DNA from: Bacteroidota bacterium
GTDB taxonomy: Bacteria > Bacteroidota > Bacteroidia > B-17B0 > Aurantibacillaceae
DNA: 64,000 nucleotides
Reading direction: 5' to 3'
Assembly (NCBI GenBank): GCA_020403265.1
Contig: JADBXZ010000017.1
Coordinates: forward strand, 1 to 64,000
Position numbers and translations under genes: made by a program. Shown in pieces: positions 27,295-38,699 of the stretch. The notes under the pieces were generated by a model. That model saw nothing but the letters and a program-made list of their open reading frames with translations. It did not search any database and was not told the DNA's origin. Each line of letters opens with the position of its first letter. The stretch's first letter is position 1.

Positions 27295-27940
27295 CAGTCT
27301 GTTTACCGAATACTGATTCGAAATTTACCCTTATCTGTTCCTGAACAGTTTCCAAATTTACTCCAAGAAGTTCAGATGCCTTATTATACACATATTTAAT
27401 TGACAACTCTGCATCGTCAGTTTCTAAAAATATGTAATTTTTACCAATGTTCTTTATGACTTTTGATGCGTTACTTTCGTAACCTAATAAAGCTTTTCCA
27501 AATGAAAAGAAACAACCATAGTCCTTTAACACTCTTGCAATATTTTCGTTGTTGTTATACCCATGTACAATTACAGGCATCTCATTATTATTCAGATTTA
27601 AACAATTAATAAGCTCATTAAAGGCCTTTACACAATGTATAATTAGTGGCTTTCTAATATCGTTAGCAAGTTTTATTTGTTCCTTGAATACAACAAGCTG
27701 TTTATCAAAATCAACTTTAGATAATTTATCTAAACCACATTCACCTATGGCTAAACAATTTTTTTCAGTTACCTTAAATCTTAATTTTCTTAAATCCTCA
27801 TCAATTGTTTCATCATTAATGTACCAAGGGTGCAAACCATAAGAATAGTACTTTAAGTTCTTAGTGTTATGGATATCACCATTAACAATTTCCAACTTAG
27901 CATCGTAAATTTGAGAGTGTGTATGTATATTAATAAACAA
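27281..27940 (-). CDS. TatD-family metal-dependent hydrolase
   Basis: A 219-residue TIM-barrel hydrolase. The N-terminal metal motif appears as NIHTHSQ; GECGLDKL, PLIIHCVKAF and FLETDDAEL correspond to the other metal-binding strands. Family members act as nucleases or D-aminoacyl-tRNA deacylase-like enzymes. The start is TTG at 27940: no in-frame ATG lies between it and the upstream stop, and starting later would delete the first metal motif. The protein is somewhat shorter than the ~255-residue norm. Confidence 0.88.
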   Translation of the reverse strand: MFINIHTHSQIYDAKLEIVNGDIHNTKNLKYYSYGLHPWYINDETIDEDLRKLRFKVTEKNCLAIGECGLDKLSKVDFDKQLVVFKEQIKLANDIRKPLIIHCVKAFNELINCLNLNNNEMPVIVHGYNNNENIARVLKDYGCFFSFGKALLGYESNASKVIKNIGKNYIFLETDDAELSIKYVYNKASELLGVNLETVQEQIRVNFESVFGKQTVTLK

Positions 27941-28025
27941 GTTAACCGGCTTATGTTGATTTAAATTATTTTCATAACCTTATATATCAATACAAACCTA
28001 TTAATTTTATGGGTATTCAATTACA

Positions 28026-29435
28026 ATGGAAGAAATTAATTATAACAGCGTATCGTCAATAACCTTTAACGAATTGTTATCAATAGTTGGAGAAGATAAT
28101 ATAAGTAGCGCTAAAGAGGATTTAGAAAAGTACGGACAAGATGAAACAGAAGATTTTGTTTTTTTAGCTAATGTAATTGTTAAACCTTCTAACGTTGAAC
28201 AAATTAGTAAAATAACCAAGGTTTGTAACAAACACAAAATTGCACTAACTACAAGAGGTGCCGGAACAGGCTTAAGTGGCGGAGCGTTACCTGTTAAGGG
28301 AGGTGTTTTACTGAGCATGGAAAAATTCAACCAGATACTTAAAATAGACGAGCAAAATTTGCAAGCCATCGTTGAACCCGGTGTGATTAATTATGTTTTT
28401 CAGGAAGAAGTTAAGAAAAAAGGATTGTTTTATCCCCCTGACCCTGCAAGCTGGGGGAGTTGCAGCTTAGGTGGCAATATAGCACATAGCAGCGGAGGAC
28501 CAAAAGCTGTTAAATACGGTACAACACGAGATTATGTATTAAACCTAGAAGTCGTTCTTGCCAATGGAGATGTTATTTGGACAGGCGCAAACACTTTAAA
28601 ATACAGTACAGGTTACAATTTAACACATTTAATGGTTGGAAGCGAAGGAACATTAGGGATAGTGACAAAAATTGTGTTTAAACTTATTCCTGCGCCAACA
28701 CATGATTTGTTAATGTTAATACCCTTTAATAATGCAGAAAAAGCATGCGAATCAGTTGCTGCGGTTTTTAAAAGCGGTATTATTCCTAGCGCCATGGAAT
28801 TTATGGAAAAAGATGCCATTAAATGGAGTATTCAACACGCTGGAGAAGTTAATTTTAAAATTGATGAAACCTGTGAAGCTCTGCTATTGGTGGAAGTTGA
28901 TGGCACAGATACTGAAGTTTTAATGAAACAATGTGAAAGCATTAGTCAAACCATGGTAAATCATGAATGTGGCGAAATACTATTTGCTGACAGTGCTGAA
29001 CAAAAAAATGCATTATGGAAAATAAGAAGAAAAGTTGGTGAAGCAGTTAAAAGTAACAGCATATACAAGGAAGAAGATACTGTTGTGCCTCGCGCAGAAT
29101 TACCGAAACTATTAAAAGGCGTAAAAGAGATTGGTAATCGTTATGGTTTTAAATCTGTTTGTTATGGTCATGCCGGAGATGGAAACTTGCACGTTAATAT
29201 TATCAAAGGCGATTTAAGTGAAGAAGCATGGGAAAAAGAATTACCGAAAGGAATAACCGAAATATTTGAATTGTGCAAAAAACTAGGTGGTACAATTAGC
29301 GGCGAGCATGGTATAGGGTTGGTTCAAAAACAATATATGCCAATTATGTTTAGCGATAATCACCTTAACTTGTTTAAGCAAATTAAAAAAGTATTTGATG
29401 AAAACTGGATTTTGAATCCTGGTAAAATTTTTTAG
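28026..29435 (+). CDS. FAD-linked oxidase (GlcD / D-lactate dehydrogenase type)
   Basis: A 469-residue flavoprotein. The PCMH-type FAD-binding domain shows TRGAGTGLSGGALP, SWGSCSLGGNIAHSSGGP and GSEGTLGIVTK. The C-terminal FAD-oxidase domain contains CYGHAGDGNLHVN and GTISGEHGIGLVQK, with the catalytic histidines. It probably oxidises a 2-hydroxy acid such as glycolate or D-lactate; the substrate cannot be settled from sequence. The Crp-family regulator starts one base after its stop, suggesting a shared transcript. Confidence 0.92.
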   Translation: MEEINYNSVSSITFNELLSIVGEDNISSAKEDLEKYGQDETEDFVFLANVIVKPSNVEQISKITKVCNKHKIALTTRGAGTGLSGGALPVKGGVLLSMEKFNQILKIDEQNLQAIVEPGVINYVFQEEVKKKGLFYPPDPASWGSCSLGGNIAHSSGGPKAVKYGTTRDYVLNLEVVLANGDVIWTGANTLKYSTGYNLTHLMVGSEGTLGIVTKIVFKLIPAPTHDLLMLIPFNNAEKACESVAAVFKSGIIPSAMEFMEKDAIKWSIQHAGEVNFKIDETCEALLLVEVDGTDTEVLMKQCESISQTMVNHECGEILFADSAEQKNALWKIRRKVGEAVKSNSIYKEEDTVVPRAELPKLLKGVKEIGNRYGFKSVCYGHAGDGNLHVNIIKGDLSEEAWEKELPKGITEIFELCKKLGGTISGEHGIGLVQKQYMPIMFSDNHLNLFKQIKKVFDENWILNPGKIF

Positions 29436-29436
29436 A

Positions 29437-29994
29437 ATGTCATTACTACAACATATCAAATCACTAATAGAAGTTAGCGATGCTCTTGAAATGCAGTTCA
29501 GTAATATGATACAACTGCAACAACACAAAAAAGGAACAACATTGATTTCCCCGGTTCAAACATGTAATTATTTGTATTTTGTAAAAACCGGTGTTATCCG
29601 AGGTTATTATTACTGCGATGAAAAAGAAATCACTAATTGGATTGCAAAAGAAAATGAATTTGGCACGTGCTTTTACTCATTCTTAAAATCGATCAAAAGC
29701 ACCGAATACATCAAGTGCATAGAAGATTGTGAATTGGAAATGATTTCATTTAATGATTTACAAAAGTTATATAACAAATTTCCGGTAACTGAAAAGCTTG
29801 GTAGAGTAATTTTAGAAGACTACTACCTTAAATTAGAAGAACGTTTGCTTAGTATACAATTTAAAGAGGCAAAAGAAAGGTATTTACATTTTATGACCAA
29901 TAAACCAGACTTATTAAATAGAGTACCTCTTGGTTATATTGCAAGTTATTTAGGGATTAGTCAGGAAACCTTAAGCAGGATGCGAGCCTCTTAA
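29437..29994 (+). CDS. Crp/Fnr-family transcriptional regulator
   Basis: A 185-residue regulator with an N-terminal cyclic-nucleotide-binding-like beta barrel (about 20-120) and a short C-terminal winged helix with the recognition helix in YLGISQETLSRMR. It is shorter than typical Crp and has no obvious cyclic-nucleotide phosphate-binding cassette or Fe-S cysteines. It follows the oxidase gene by one base and may regulate it. The stop overlaps the end of the convergent MMPL gene by 4 bp. Confidence 0.9.
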   Translation: MSLLQHIKSLIEVSDALEMQFSNMIQLQQHKKGTTLISPVQTCNYLYFVKTGVIRGYYYCDEKEITNWIAKENEFGTCFYSFLKSIKSTEYIKCIEDCELEMISFNDLQKLYNKFPVTEKLGRVILEDYYLKLEERLLSIQFKEAKERYLHFMTNKPDLLNRVPLGYIASYLGISQETLSRMRAS

Positions 29995-32351
29995 GCCTCT
30001 TCTTCTTCCTCAATATCAATAAGTGGTTTCTCTTCAATAATTTCCTTACCTAGTTTTTTGCTGTGTATAGATAATAAAATAGCAGGTAGTAAAATTAAAT
30101 TAGTGAACATACTCATCAATAAAGTGAGAGAAACTAAAACACCAAGTGCAACTGTACCGCCAAAACTACTGGCCGAGAAAATGGCAAATCCGCAAAACAA
30201 AATCACACTGGTATAAATCATACTTAAACCTGTATCAAAAATAGTAGCTGAAATAGCTGTTGCCGCATTCGCTCCATACTTTCTTAATTCCTGACGGTAT
30301 TTAGTTAAAAAATAAATTGTACCATCGCTACTAATACCAAATGCAATACTGAAAATTAAAATGGTACTTGGTTTAAAGCGTATGTCTAAAAAACCCATTA
30401 CTCCGGCGGTTACTAATAGTGGAATTAAACATGGCAATTTAGAAAGTACAATTATTCTCACACTTCTGAATAGCGCTATTCCAACAATTGCAATCAAAAC
30501 AATCTCGATAATTAAACTCTCTATCAGATTTGAAAGCAGATAATCGTTACTTTTTAAAAAAACCAAACTATGTCCGGTTAAATTAACGGTATAATCTTTA
30601 GGGTCAAAGATAGAATCGATTCTAGGTTTTAGTTCCTTTAACAACTCCTTCATTTTTTTTGATCCAATATCTTTAGCCTGATAACTGATACGAGTAACTT
30701 GCTTGGCTGAGTCAATAAAATTAGAAAGCTTATTATTTTGACCCTTTAAAGAACCTTGAAAATCAGAGAGTCTTTTTAAATCGGTAATACTTGGCACACG
30801 ATAGAATTTGGAATCTCCACCTTTGAAAGCCTGATAACTAAATTTGATACCTTCAACAATAGATACAGGTTTAGATAAGATTGGGTAATCTTGCAACGTT
30901 TTTTGCAGTAATTTAATTTTATAAATTGTTTTAGCGTTATTGGAAAAAATACCATTTGGTTGCTTTGAATCTACAGAAATTTCGAAAGGGAGCACACCAT
31001 TAAAATTGGCCTCAAAAAAATGTAAATCGTCATAAACCGGATCTTTGCTAGGTAAATCATCAACTACAAAACCATTCATGTTAATGCTTCTGGTTCCCCA
31101 AAATGCAACAACACAAAGAATCGCAGTAATCACGTAAATAGCAGTTCTTTTTTTCTGAACTAAAAAATCAATCCATTCGAGCGTTTTCCGGATACGTTTT
31201 CCCTCTTGGTGTTTAATTGCTTTAACTTTCGGAGCCGGTAACCAGTTGAGCACAATTGGTACTAATATTAGCGTTATAAAATAGGTCGTCATCACGCTGA
31301 TAGAAGAAACAATACCAAACTCAACCAACATAGAACTTTTAGTGAAGTAAAGCACAGCAAAGCCTATCGCAGTAGTGATATTTGCAAGGAATAAGGAAAT
31401 CCCAATGGTTTCAACACTTCGCTTAATAGCCTTTATTTTATTTTTATGTGAACTAAATTCACTTTGATATTTATTAATTAAAAAAATGCAATTGGGAAGG
31501 CCAATTACCATGATAAGGGGAGCTATTAAACCTGATAGCACTGTAATTTTATACCCGAATAACTCCATTATTCCAATACTCCAAATCACGCCAATAATTA
31601 CAATTACCAAAGAGTATCCTACAATAACTAGGCTTCTAAAAAACAAAAACAAAATGATTGCAGTAACACCAACCGCCAAAGCCAAAAACAATGTCATTTC
31701 ACTGGATACTTTTGCCATTAATTGTGAACGTATGTAAGGCATCCCGCTATAATGCATATCTAAATGATGTTTTTTGGTGAAGGCATCTCCAAGTGCTTTA
31801 ATTTCCTTTACCATCTCCAAACGGCGCTTGCTGTCTAAATCTTTTTTATTAAAAGTAATCGCGGCCAAATTTGCGCCTGTTTCTTTATTGTATATGAGCC
31901 CTTCGTAGAAAGGTAAATTCTGAATAATCGCTTTAATTGAATCTAACTCATTTTGATTTCTAAAACTTTGTTGAATAACCTGCTTAAATTCAAATTTTTC
32001 TAATGAATCATTCTTAATAACGTTGTAAACAAGAGGAAGAGAGAGAACCTCTTTTACACCTTTGATCTTTTTTAAATTATTACTAAGCTCATACCAATCT
32101 TTGAATTTCTCATATTTAAACAAATCCTTATCTGCAAATCCAATCACCATTACACTGCCATCCTCCCCAAATTGCTTTTTAAACTTTTGATAGGCTATAA
32201 AAGTGCTGTCATCATCCGGTAAAATTTTAGCAAACTCATAAGATAATTCCATCTTATATGTTTCATAAGCCATAAAAACCGTTAGTAATAGAATTACACC
32301 GGTGAAAATACCTTTGTTTCGTAATAACAAGCTAGCAAAACTTCGCCACAT
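29991..32351 (-). CDS. MMPL/RND-family exporter (paralogue 1)
   Basis: A 786-residue membrane protein with the duplicated RND layout: one N-terminal membrane helix, a periplasmic loop (about 35-215), helices 2-6, a second soluble loop (about 415-615) and helices 7-12. The SSD-like segments contain GLPNCIFLINKYQ and FGISSDGTIYFLTKYR. The C-terminus is acidic (EEKPLIDIEEEEEA). Members export lipids, hopanoids or other hydrophobic molecules. No adaptor or outer-membrane partner is near. A second paralogue is at 53599-55848. Confidence 0.92.
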   Translation of the reverse strand: MWRSFASLLLRNKGIFTGVILLLTVFMAYETYKMELSYEFAKILPDDDSTFIAYQKFKKQFGEDGSVMVIGFADKDLFKYEKFKDWYELSNNLKKIKGVKEVLSLPLVYNVIKNDSLEKFEFKQVIQQSFRNQNELDSIKAIIQNLPFYEGLIYNKETGANLAAITFNKKDLDSKRRLEMVKEIKALGDAFTKKHHLDMHYSGMPYIRSQLMAKVSSEMTLFLALAVGVTAIILFLFFRSLVIVGYSLVIVIIGVIWSIGIMELFGYKITVLSGLIAPLIMVIGLPNCIFLINKYQSEFSSHKNKIKAIKRSVETIGISLFLANITTAIGFAVLYFTKSSMLVEFGIVSSISVMTTYFITLILVPIVLNWLPAPKVKAIKHQEGKRIRKTLEWIDFLVQKKRTAIYVITAILCVVAFWGTRSINMNGFVVDDLPSKDPVYDDLHFFEANFNGVLPFEISVDSKQPNGIFSNNAKTIYKIKLLQKTLQDYPILSKPVSIVEGIKFSYQAFKGGDSKFYRVPSITDLKRLSDFQGSLKGQNNKLSNFIDSAKQVTRISYQAKDIGSKKMKELLKELKPRIDSIFDPKDYTVNLTGHSLVFLKSNDYLLSNLIESLIIEIVLIAIVGIALFRSVRIIVLSKLPCLIPLLVTAGVMGFLDIRFKPSTILIFSIAFGISSDGTIYFLTKYRQELRKYGANAATAISATIFDTGLSMIYTSVILFCGFAIFSASSFGGTVALGVLVSLTLLMSMFTNLILLPAILLSIHSKKLGKEIIEEKPLIDIEEEEEA

Positions 32352-32605
32352 AACAGTTTAACGGACAGCGAATATACTAAAATATCGCTTGTTGAGCTAA
32401 TGAAATAGTTGAATCTTGAATTGAATGTCACAAACCAAAGCAAATATCAGATTCTTAGTTTATTAGATAGAAATTATCAAACTTTGACAAAAGCTCTACT
32501 TCATTTTAAGTGTACTGATTGAATTAATACTTTCAGTGTGTAAAACTCATGTTTCACCTCTTAAAAATATGCCATTATAAATCCTAATTTTCTTATCTTT
32601 ACAAT
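32352..32605. other. Intergenic spacer between divergent genes
   Basis: This 254-bp AT-rich gap separates the MMPL gene from the adhesin-like gene. It must hold both promoters. TATCTTTA at 32594-32601 is a one-mismatch fit to the -7 box of the plus-strand gene but sits so close to its ATG that the transcript would be nearly leaderless. I see no repeat or RNA gene. Confidence 0.4.
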
Positions 32606-35326
32606 ATGAATAAATTGCTTGTATTTATAACTTCCTTAATCGTTTTAGTAAATTGCTTAAATGCTCAAAATACTACCTGTGCAAATGCTCAACCTTTTTG
32701 CACCGGTACACCGGTGAGTTACCCTGCGGGTCAAAATGCGGGAAGTGCTCAACCAGGCCCAAGTTATGGTTGTTTAGGCAGCCAGCCTAACCCAGCTTGG
32801 TTTTCCCTTCAAATTGCCACGCCTGGGCCTTTACAAATTGTAATGCAAGCTAATCAAGATATTGATTTTATTGCTTGGGGACCATTCCCAAGTTTGACTG
32901 GCAATTGCGGAAATCTTACGGCAGCCAATATAGTTCCAAATTCAGGCGGAAACAATGGTTGCAGTTTTTCAGGTTCCGCCACAGAAACACTTATAATTGC
33001 CAATGCCCAAGTGGGTCAAAATTATATTTTGTTAATCACTAATTTCTCCAACGCCAATCAGCAAATTAACTTCAATCAAACAAATGCAAGTAATCCTTCT
33101 GCGGGAACTACTAATTGCGGTATTTTATGTTCCTTTACAGCAAATGCTACCAGCACCGTTTGTTCTACCGGCACAGCAACCTTTGGGGTTGTAACCGGAA
33201 CTAATATTACCAATGTTATTTGGAATGGTCCAGGTGGTTTTAACCTTCCAACCGGTAATGGTAATTACCCAAATATACCTATAACTGCAAGTGGTAATTA
33301 TACGGCTATAGCCACTACAACCGGCACTAACCCTGCTACAAATACCTGTGCAATTACTCGTAGCATTACAGTTAGACCAACGCCTACACCTGTTGTTACA
33401 GGTGCCACAGTGTGCGCTAATTCAGCAGCTAACCTAAGTGTTGCAGGCGGCGTTGCAGGATCAACCTACAGCTGGGTAGGTCCGTCTGCATTCTCATCTA
33501 ACATGCAAAATCCAAGTGTACCTAATGCACAAGCTATAAATGGAGGCGTTTATACTGCATCCATCACATCTAATGGTTGTACCGGCTCAGGAACAGGCAC
33601 TTTAGTTGTAAGGCCTAACCCAACGGTAACAACCGGAAGTAGCGGGAATTATTGTGTCGGACAAAGTATTACTTTAAATGCAAATGGCGCCTTAGTATAC
33701 GCATGGACAGGACCCAATGGGTTTACATCTCCTGCTCAAAACCCAATTATTTCAGTCAATTCACTCACTAACTCAGGAACATATACTGTACTTGGTACGG
33801 TTAACGGTTGTACAAATGCAGCAGTTACCAATGTCACTATAAATCCACTGCCTACAATTAATGTCACGAGCAGTGGAAACGTTTGTGCGCTCACACCTTT
33901 AACGTTAAGCGCATCAGGTGGAACTTATTATACTTGGATTGGACCCGGTAGTTTTTCTTCCAACAGTGCCGTAAATACTTTTACCGCAGCTCCATTAAGT
34001 TTACATGGCACATACACGGTTACCGGCACAGATGTTAACGGTTGTGTCAACACAGGTACATTATCTCAAACTATATATACATTGCCTGTGCCGAGTGCAA
34101 GTGGCAGTAGGGCTTGTTTCAATGATCAATTGAGTTTATTCGCATCTGGAGGCACAAGTTATAATTGGAGCGGACCTAACGGATATTCTTCCACAACTCA
34201 AAATCCGCTTATCAACGGTGTAGGTTTTGGTAATGAAGGGATTTATACAGTAACGGTTACAAATGCTAATGGCTGTGTTAAAACCACCACCGCAGAGTGT
34301 TTTGTATACCCTTTACCTAACATATATTATACCGGAATTGGAGAAGTTTGTAAAGGAGAAAAATTTAAATTTCAGGCACATGGAGGAGTTGATTACAAGT
34401 GGTTAGGCACTTTCGGTGAAGTAACGCGTGATCCAATATTAGTGGTTGCAAGTGATTCTCCTAGTCTTCAAACAACCTATACTTTAGTAGGTGCAGATGG
34501 AAACGGTTGCACAAATAGATCAGTTGTTAATTTAGTAGTGATTGGTTTACCAAGCACTAACATTTTAGCAGATAAAAACAAAGGTTGCGTTCCACTTTGC
34601 ACCAAATTTAGCGCAGTAAACACACCCACTAATGTTACAAAAATGAATTGGGTGTTTAGTAATGGTTCCGCTTTTAGCGATTCAACAAAGGTATACCAAT
34701 GTTTTAATACAGCAGGTAAATATAAGGTGACTGTAAACATGGTAAACGATAAAGGCTGTAAAGGAAGCAACACATACAGTGTAGAAGCCTATCCGATACC
34801 TGTACCTGCATTTAACTTTGAACCTGAAAGTCCAAATGAAAATAATTTTGATGTGACTTTCTACGACGCTACAAACAATACACCAATTAAAGATTGGAAA
34901 TGGGATTTTTATAGCAATGGAGCTGTAACATCAACTTTAACCAACCCAAGTCATAGTTTCCCTGAAATTGGTAATTACTTCATATTACTAAAAACAACCA
35001 GTATTTATGGCTGTATTGATTCTCTCATAAAGCCTTTAACAGTTGTGCCTGACCCAACTTTTTTTGTACCGAATGCTTTTACACCAAATGCTGATGGAAA
35101 TAACGATGTTTTTTATGCTACCGGCATTGAAATTATTAAATTTAGTATGGATATTTTTAACAGAGGTGGTGAGTTGATGTTTAGTAGTAAAGAAATCACA
35201 AAAGGCTGGGACGGCACCTACAAAGGCAAACCTGTGCCTAATGATGTTTACGTATACAAAATTCTGGCAACTAACAAAGGCAGTAAACAAAAAACCTATA
35301 CAGGTCATGTTACTGTAATGCGTTAA
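32606..35326 (+). CDS. Secreted multi-Ig/PKD protein with type B T9SS sorting domain
   Basis: A 906-residue secreted protein. After a signal peptide (ending LNAQ) comes a domain of about 150 residues with paired cysteines. Then follow about five Ig-like modules of roughly 75-80 residues, each with a W(T/S/I)GPxGFSS-type phrase and GxYTV strand. A PKD-like domain (about 665-730) follows, and the C-terminal CHU_C domain begins at VPNAFTPNADGNND. That ending is recognised by the type IX secretion system. The protein is a probable cell-surface adhesin or matrix protein. The GNAT gene starts one base after its stop. Confidence 0.92.
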   Translation: MNKLLVFITSLIVLVNCLNAQNTTCANAQPFCTGTPVSYPAGQNAGSAQPGPSYGCLGSQPNPAWFSLQIATPGPLQIVMQANQDIDFIAWGPFPSLTGNCGNLTAANIVPNSGGNNGCSFSGSATETLIIANAQVGQNYILLITNFSNANQQINFNQTNASNPSAGTTNCGILCSFTANATSTVCSTGTATFGVVTGTNITNVIWNGPGGFNLPTGNGNYPNIPITASGNYTAIATTTGTNPATNTCAITRSITVRPTPTPVVTGATVCANSAANLSVAGGVAGSTYSWVGPSAFSSNMQNPSVPNAQAINGGVYTASITSNGCTGSGTGTLVVRPNPTVTTGSSGNYCVGQSITLNANGALVYAWTGPNGFTSPAQNPIISVNSLTNSGTYTVLGTVNGCTNAAVTNVTINPLPTINVTSSGNVCALTPLTLSASGGTYYTWIGPGSFSSNSAVNTFTAAPLSLHGTYTVTGTDVNGCVNTGTLSQTIYTLPVPSASGSRACFNDQLSLFASGGTSYNWSGPNGYSSTTQNPLINGVGFGNEGIYTVTVTNANGCVKTTTAECFVYPLPNIYYTGIGEVCKGEKFKFQAHGGVDYKWLGTFGEVTRDPILVVASDSPSLQTTYTLVGADGNGCTNRSVVNLVVIGLPSTNILADKNKGCVPLCTKFSAVNTPTNVTKMNWVFSNGSAFSDSTKVYQCFNTAGKYKVTVNMVNDKGCKGSNTYSVEAYPIPVPAFNFEPESPNENNFDVTFYDATNNTPIKDWKWDFYSNGAVTSTLTNPSHSFPEIGNYFILLKTTSIYGCIDSLIKPLTVVPDPTFFVPNAFTPNADGNNDVFYATGIEIIKFSMDIFNRGGELMFSSKEITKGWDGTYKGKPVPNDVYVYKILATNKGSKQKTYTGHVTVMR

Positions 35327-35327
35327 T

Positions 35328-35768
35328 ATGGCAGATTGCTCTATTCGTCCTTTTACCGAGCTTAGCGCATCTGAAATAAATGCCGTTTACAGACTAAGAA
35401 GCGAGGTATTTATTGTTGAACAAAATTGTGTTTATAATGATGTTGATGAAATTGATCTCATAAGTTATCATTTATTAATTAAGGAAGGTGGTTTGCTTCT
35501 GGCTTATTGTCGTATTTATAATATTGATAAAATTTACCATATCGGTCGTGTAGTAGTAAAAAAAGATAAACGACAATTTGGTTTAGGTAAAATTGTAATG
35601 AAGGAGGCATTGGATTACTGTAAAAAGGAAAATAGTCAAGCCAAAATTGAAATTTCTGCACAAAGTTATTTAATACGATTTTACAACGAAATGGGTTTTA
35701 AAGAAGAAGGTGAAGGATATTTGGAAGATGGGATTACGCACGTGAAGATGAAGTTTTTTGAACTATGA
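35328..35768 (+). CDS. GNAT acetyltransferase, ElaA-like
   Basis: A 146-residue GNAT protein. The ElaA-type N-terminus (YRLRSEVFIVEQNCVYND) and the acetyl-CoA loop DKRQFGLGKIVMKEAL are visible, as is the C-terminal strand FYNEMGFKEEGEGYLEDG. It transfers an acetyl group to an unidentified amine. It starts one base after the T9SS cargo gene and is probably co-transcribed, though no functional link is evident. Confidence 0.9.
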   Translation: MADCSIRPFTELSASEINAVYRLRSEVFIVEQNCVYNDVDEIDLISYHLLIKEGGLLLAYCRIYNIDKIYHIGRVVVKKDKRQFGLGKIVMKEALDYCKKENSQAKIEISAQSYLIRFYNEMGFKEEGEGYLEDGITHVKMKFFEL

Positions 35769-37689
<1,921 letters not shown>

Positions 37690-37690
<1 letters not shown>

Positions 37691-38184
37691 TGATTTTTAC
37701 TGAACTAGGGTATTTTAGTAAAACACATGGCATCAAAGGCCAGTTAAATTTAAAATGTTTGGTAGATCTTGATTTGGATAATTTCAACGCATTATTCATT
37801 GATTCTAATACCGGCAAAGCCCCGCATTTTGTCGAAGACTGGCAAGAAACGCCAAACGGGCTGCTGGTTAAATTAGAAGAACTTAATACCATTGAAGCTG
37901 CAAAAAAATTAGTCGGAAAAAAAGTTTATGTTGACAAAAGTATAATTATTGAAAGCAACGAATTAACCGACTGGGTTGGCTTTGAATTGGTTGATAAACA
38001 GCATGGGTCGTTGGGCTTAATTAAATCTGTATCGGATAATGGTGCTCAAATAATTGTAAAACTTTACTATAAAAATAAAGAGCTTCTATTACCATTGGTT
38101 GAGGAGTTTATCTCAAACATAGATGAGGAGAAAAAAATCATTCATTATACTTCTCCTGAAGGCTTAATTGACCTTTATACTTAG
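37690..38184 (+). CDS. rimM: Ribosome maturation factor RimM
   Basis: A 164-residue protein with the RimM N-terminal barrel (ELGYFSKTHGIKGQLNLK) and a C-terminal PRC-barrel (GFELVDKQHGSLGLI, LLPLVEEFI). It assists 30S head assembly by binding S19. In many bacteria rimM sits with rpsP and trmD; here it is coupled to pyrG by a one-base overlap. Confidence 0.95.
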
Positions 38185-38699
38185 TCGAAACTCAAAAAGT
38201 CATTTATAAACTTTTAAAGAAGTTCTCCCTTCTTTCTTGCTTAGTTAAGAAAGAAGCAAACCTGCCTTGCCGGCAGGCAGGGAAATCAAGGCTGACTAAA
38301 AATAAACCCAAATTATGCATTAGAAGGCGAAGCATGAGCCGAACTAATTGTATTAGTTGGGTTTATCCTGCCTGCTGCAGGTAGGCCCGATTTAGAAAAT
38401 CACCCTTTGGGTTTCAGGTATTTCTGAACAAAGGGTTGATTTTCTTACATCGTTTATTCATTTGATTTTCCAAATGAATAAAATGGGATAAATAACTGCC
38501 GATTTTTAAACCCATTTTTAAATTTTTCGGAAGATTTTTATCCCCTATTTTTTCAATAAAACCAATAATATCAAACGTTACAGACTTTTTGAGGGACAAC
38601 TACTTAATCATTATTTCTTCACAAAACATGGCAATTGGTTAATATTTTGTTTAGTCGGCCTGTTTATTTTTTATTAGATTTAACCTCCACAATATCAAA
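38185..38699. repeat. 515-bp gene-free spacer packed with palindromes
   Basis: There is no credible gene. Successive inverted repeats are visible: CTTCTTTCTT/AAGAAAGAAG (38229-38256); a GC-rich hairpin CCTGCC-t-TGCCGGCA-GGCAGG (38261-38281); ATAAACCCAA (from about 38302) with TTGGGTTTAT (to about 38366) enclosing AACTAAT/ATTAGTT; a second GC-rich hairpin around CCTGC-T-GCAGG (38367-38385); a ~50-bp near-palindrome (38395-38444, GAAAATC, ACCCTTTG and TTCAG arms); and a perfect 12-bp repeat (38453-38464/38471-38482). The whole is bounded by the 11-bp inverted repeat CTCAAAAAGTC (38191-38201) and GACTTTTTGAG (38583-38593). The GC-rich hairpins look like dispersed REP-type elements. Confidence 0.7.

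Noticed and set aside
38414-38599. 61-codon minus-strand open frame in the palindrome-rich gap
   Set aside because: It spans several inverted repeats, has no recognisable motif and no start context; it is likely a by-product of hairpin sequence.
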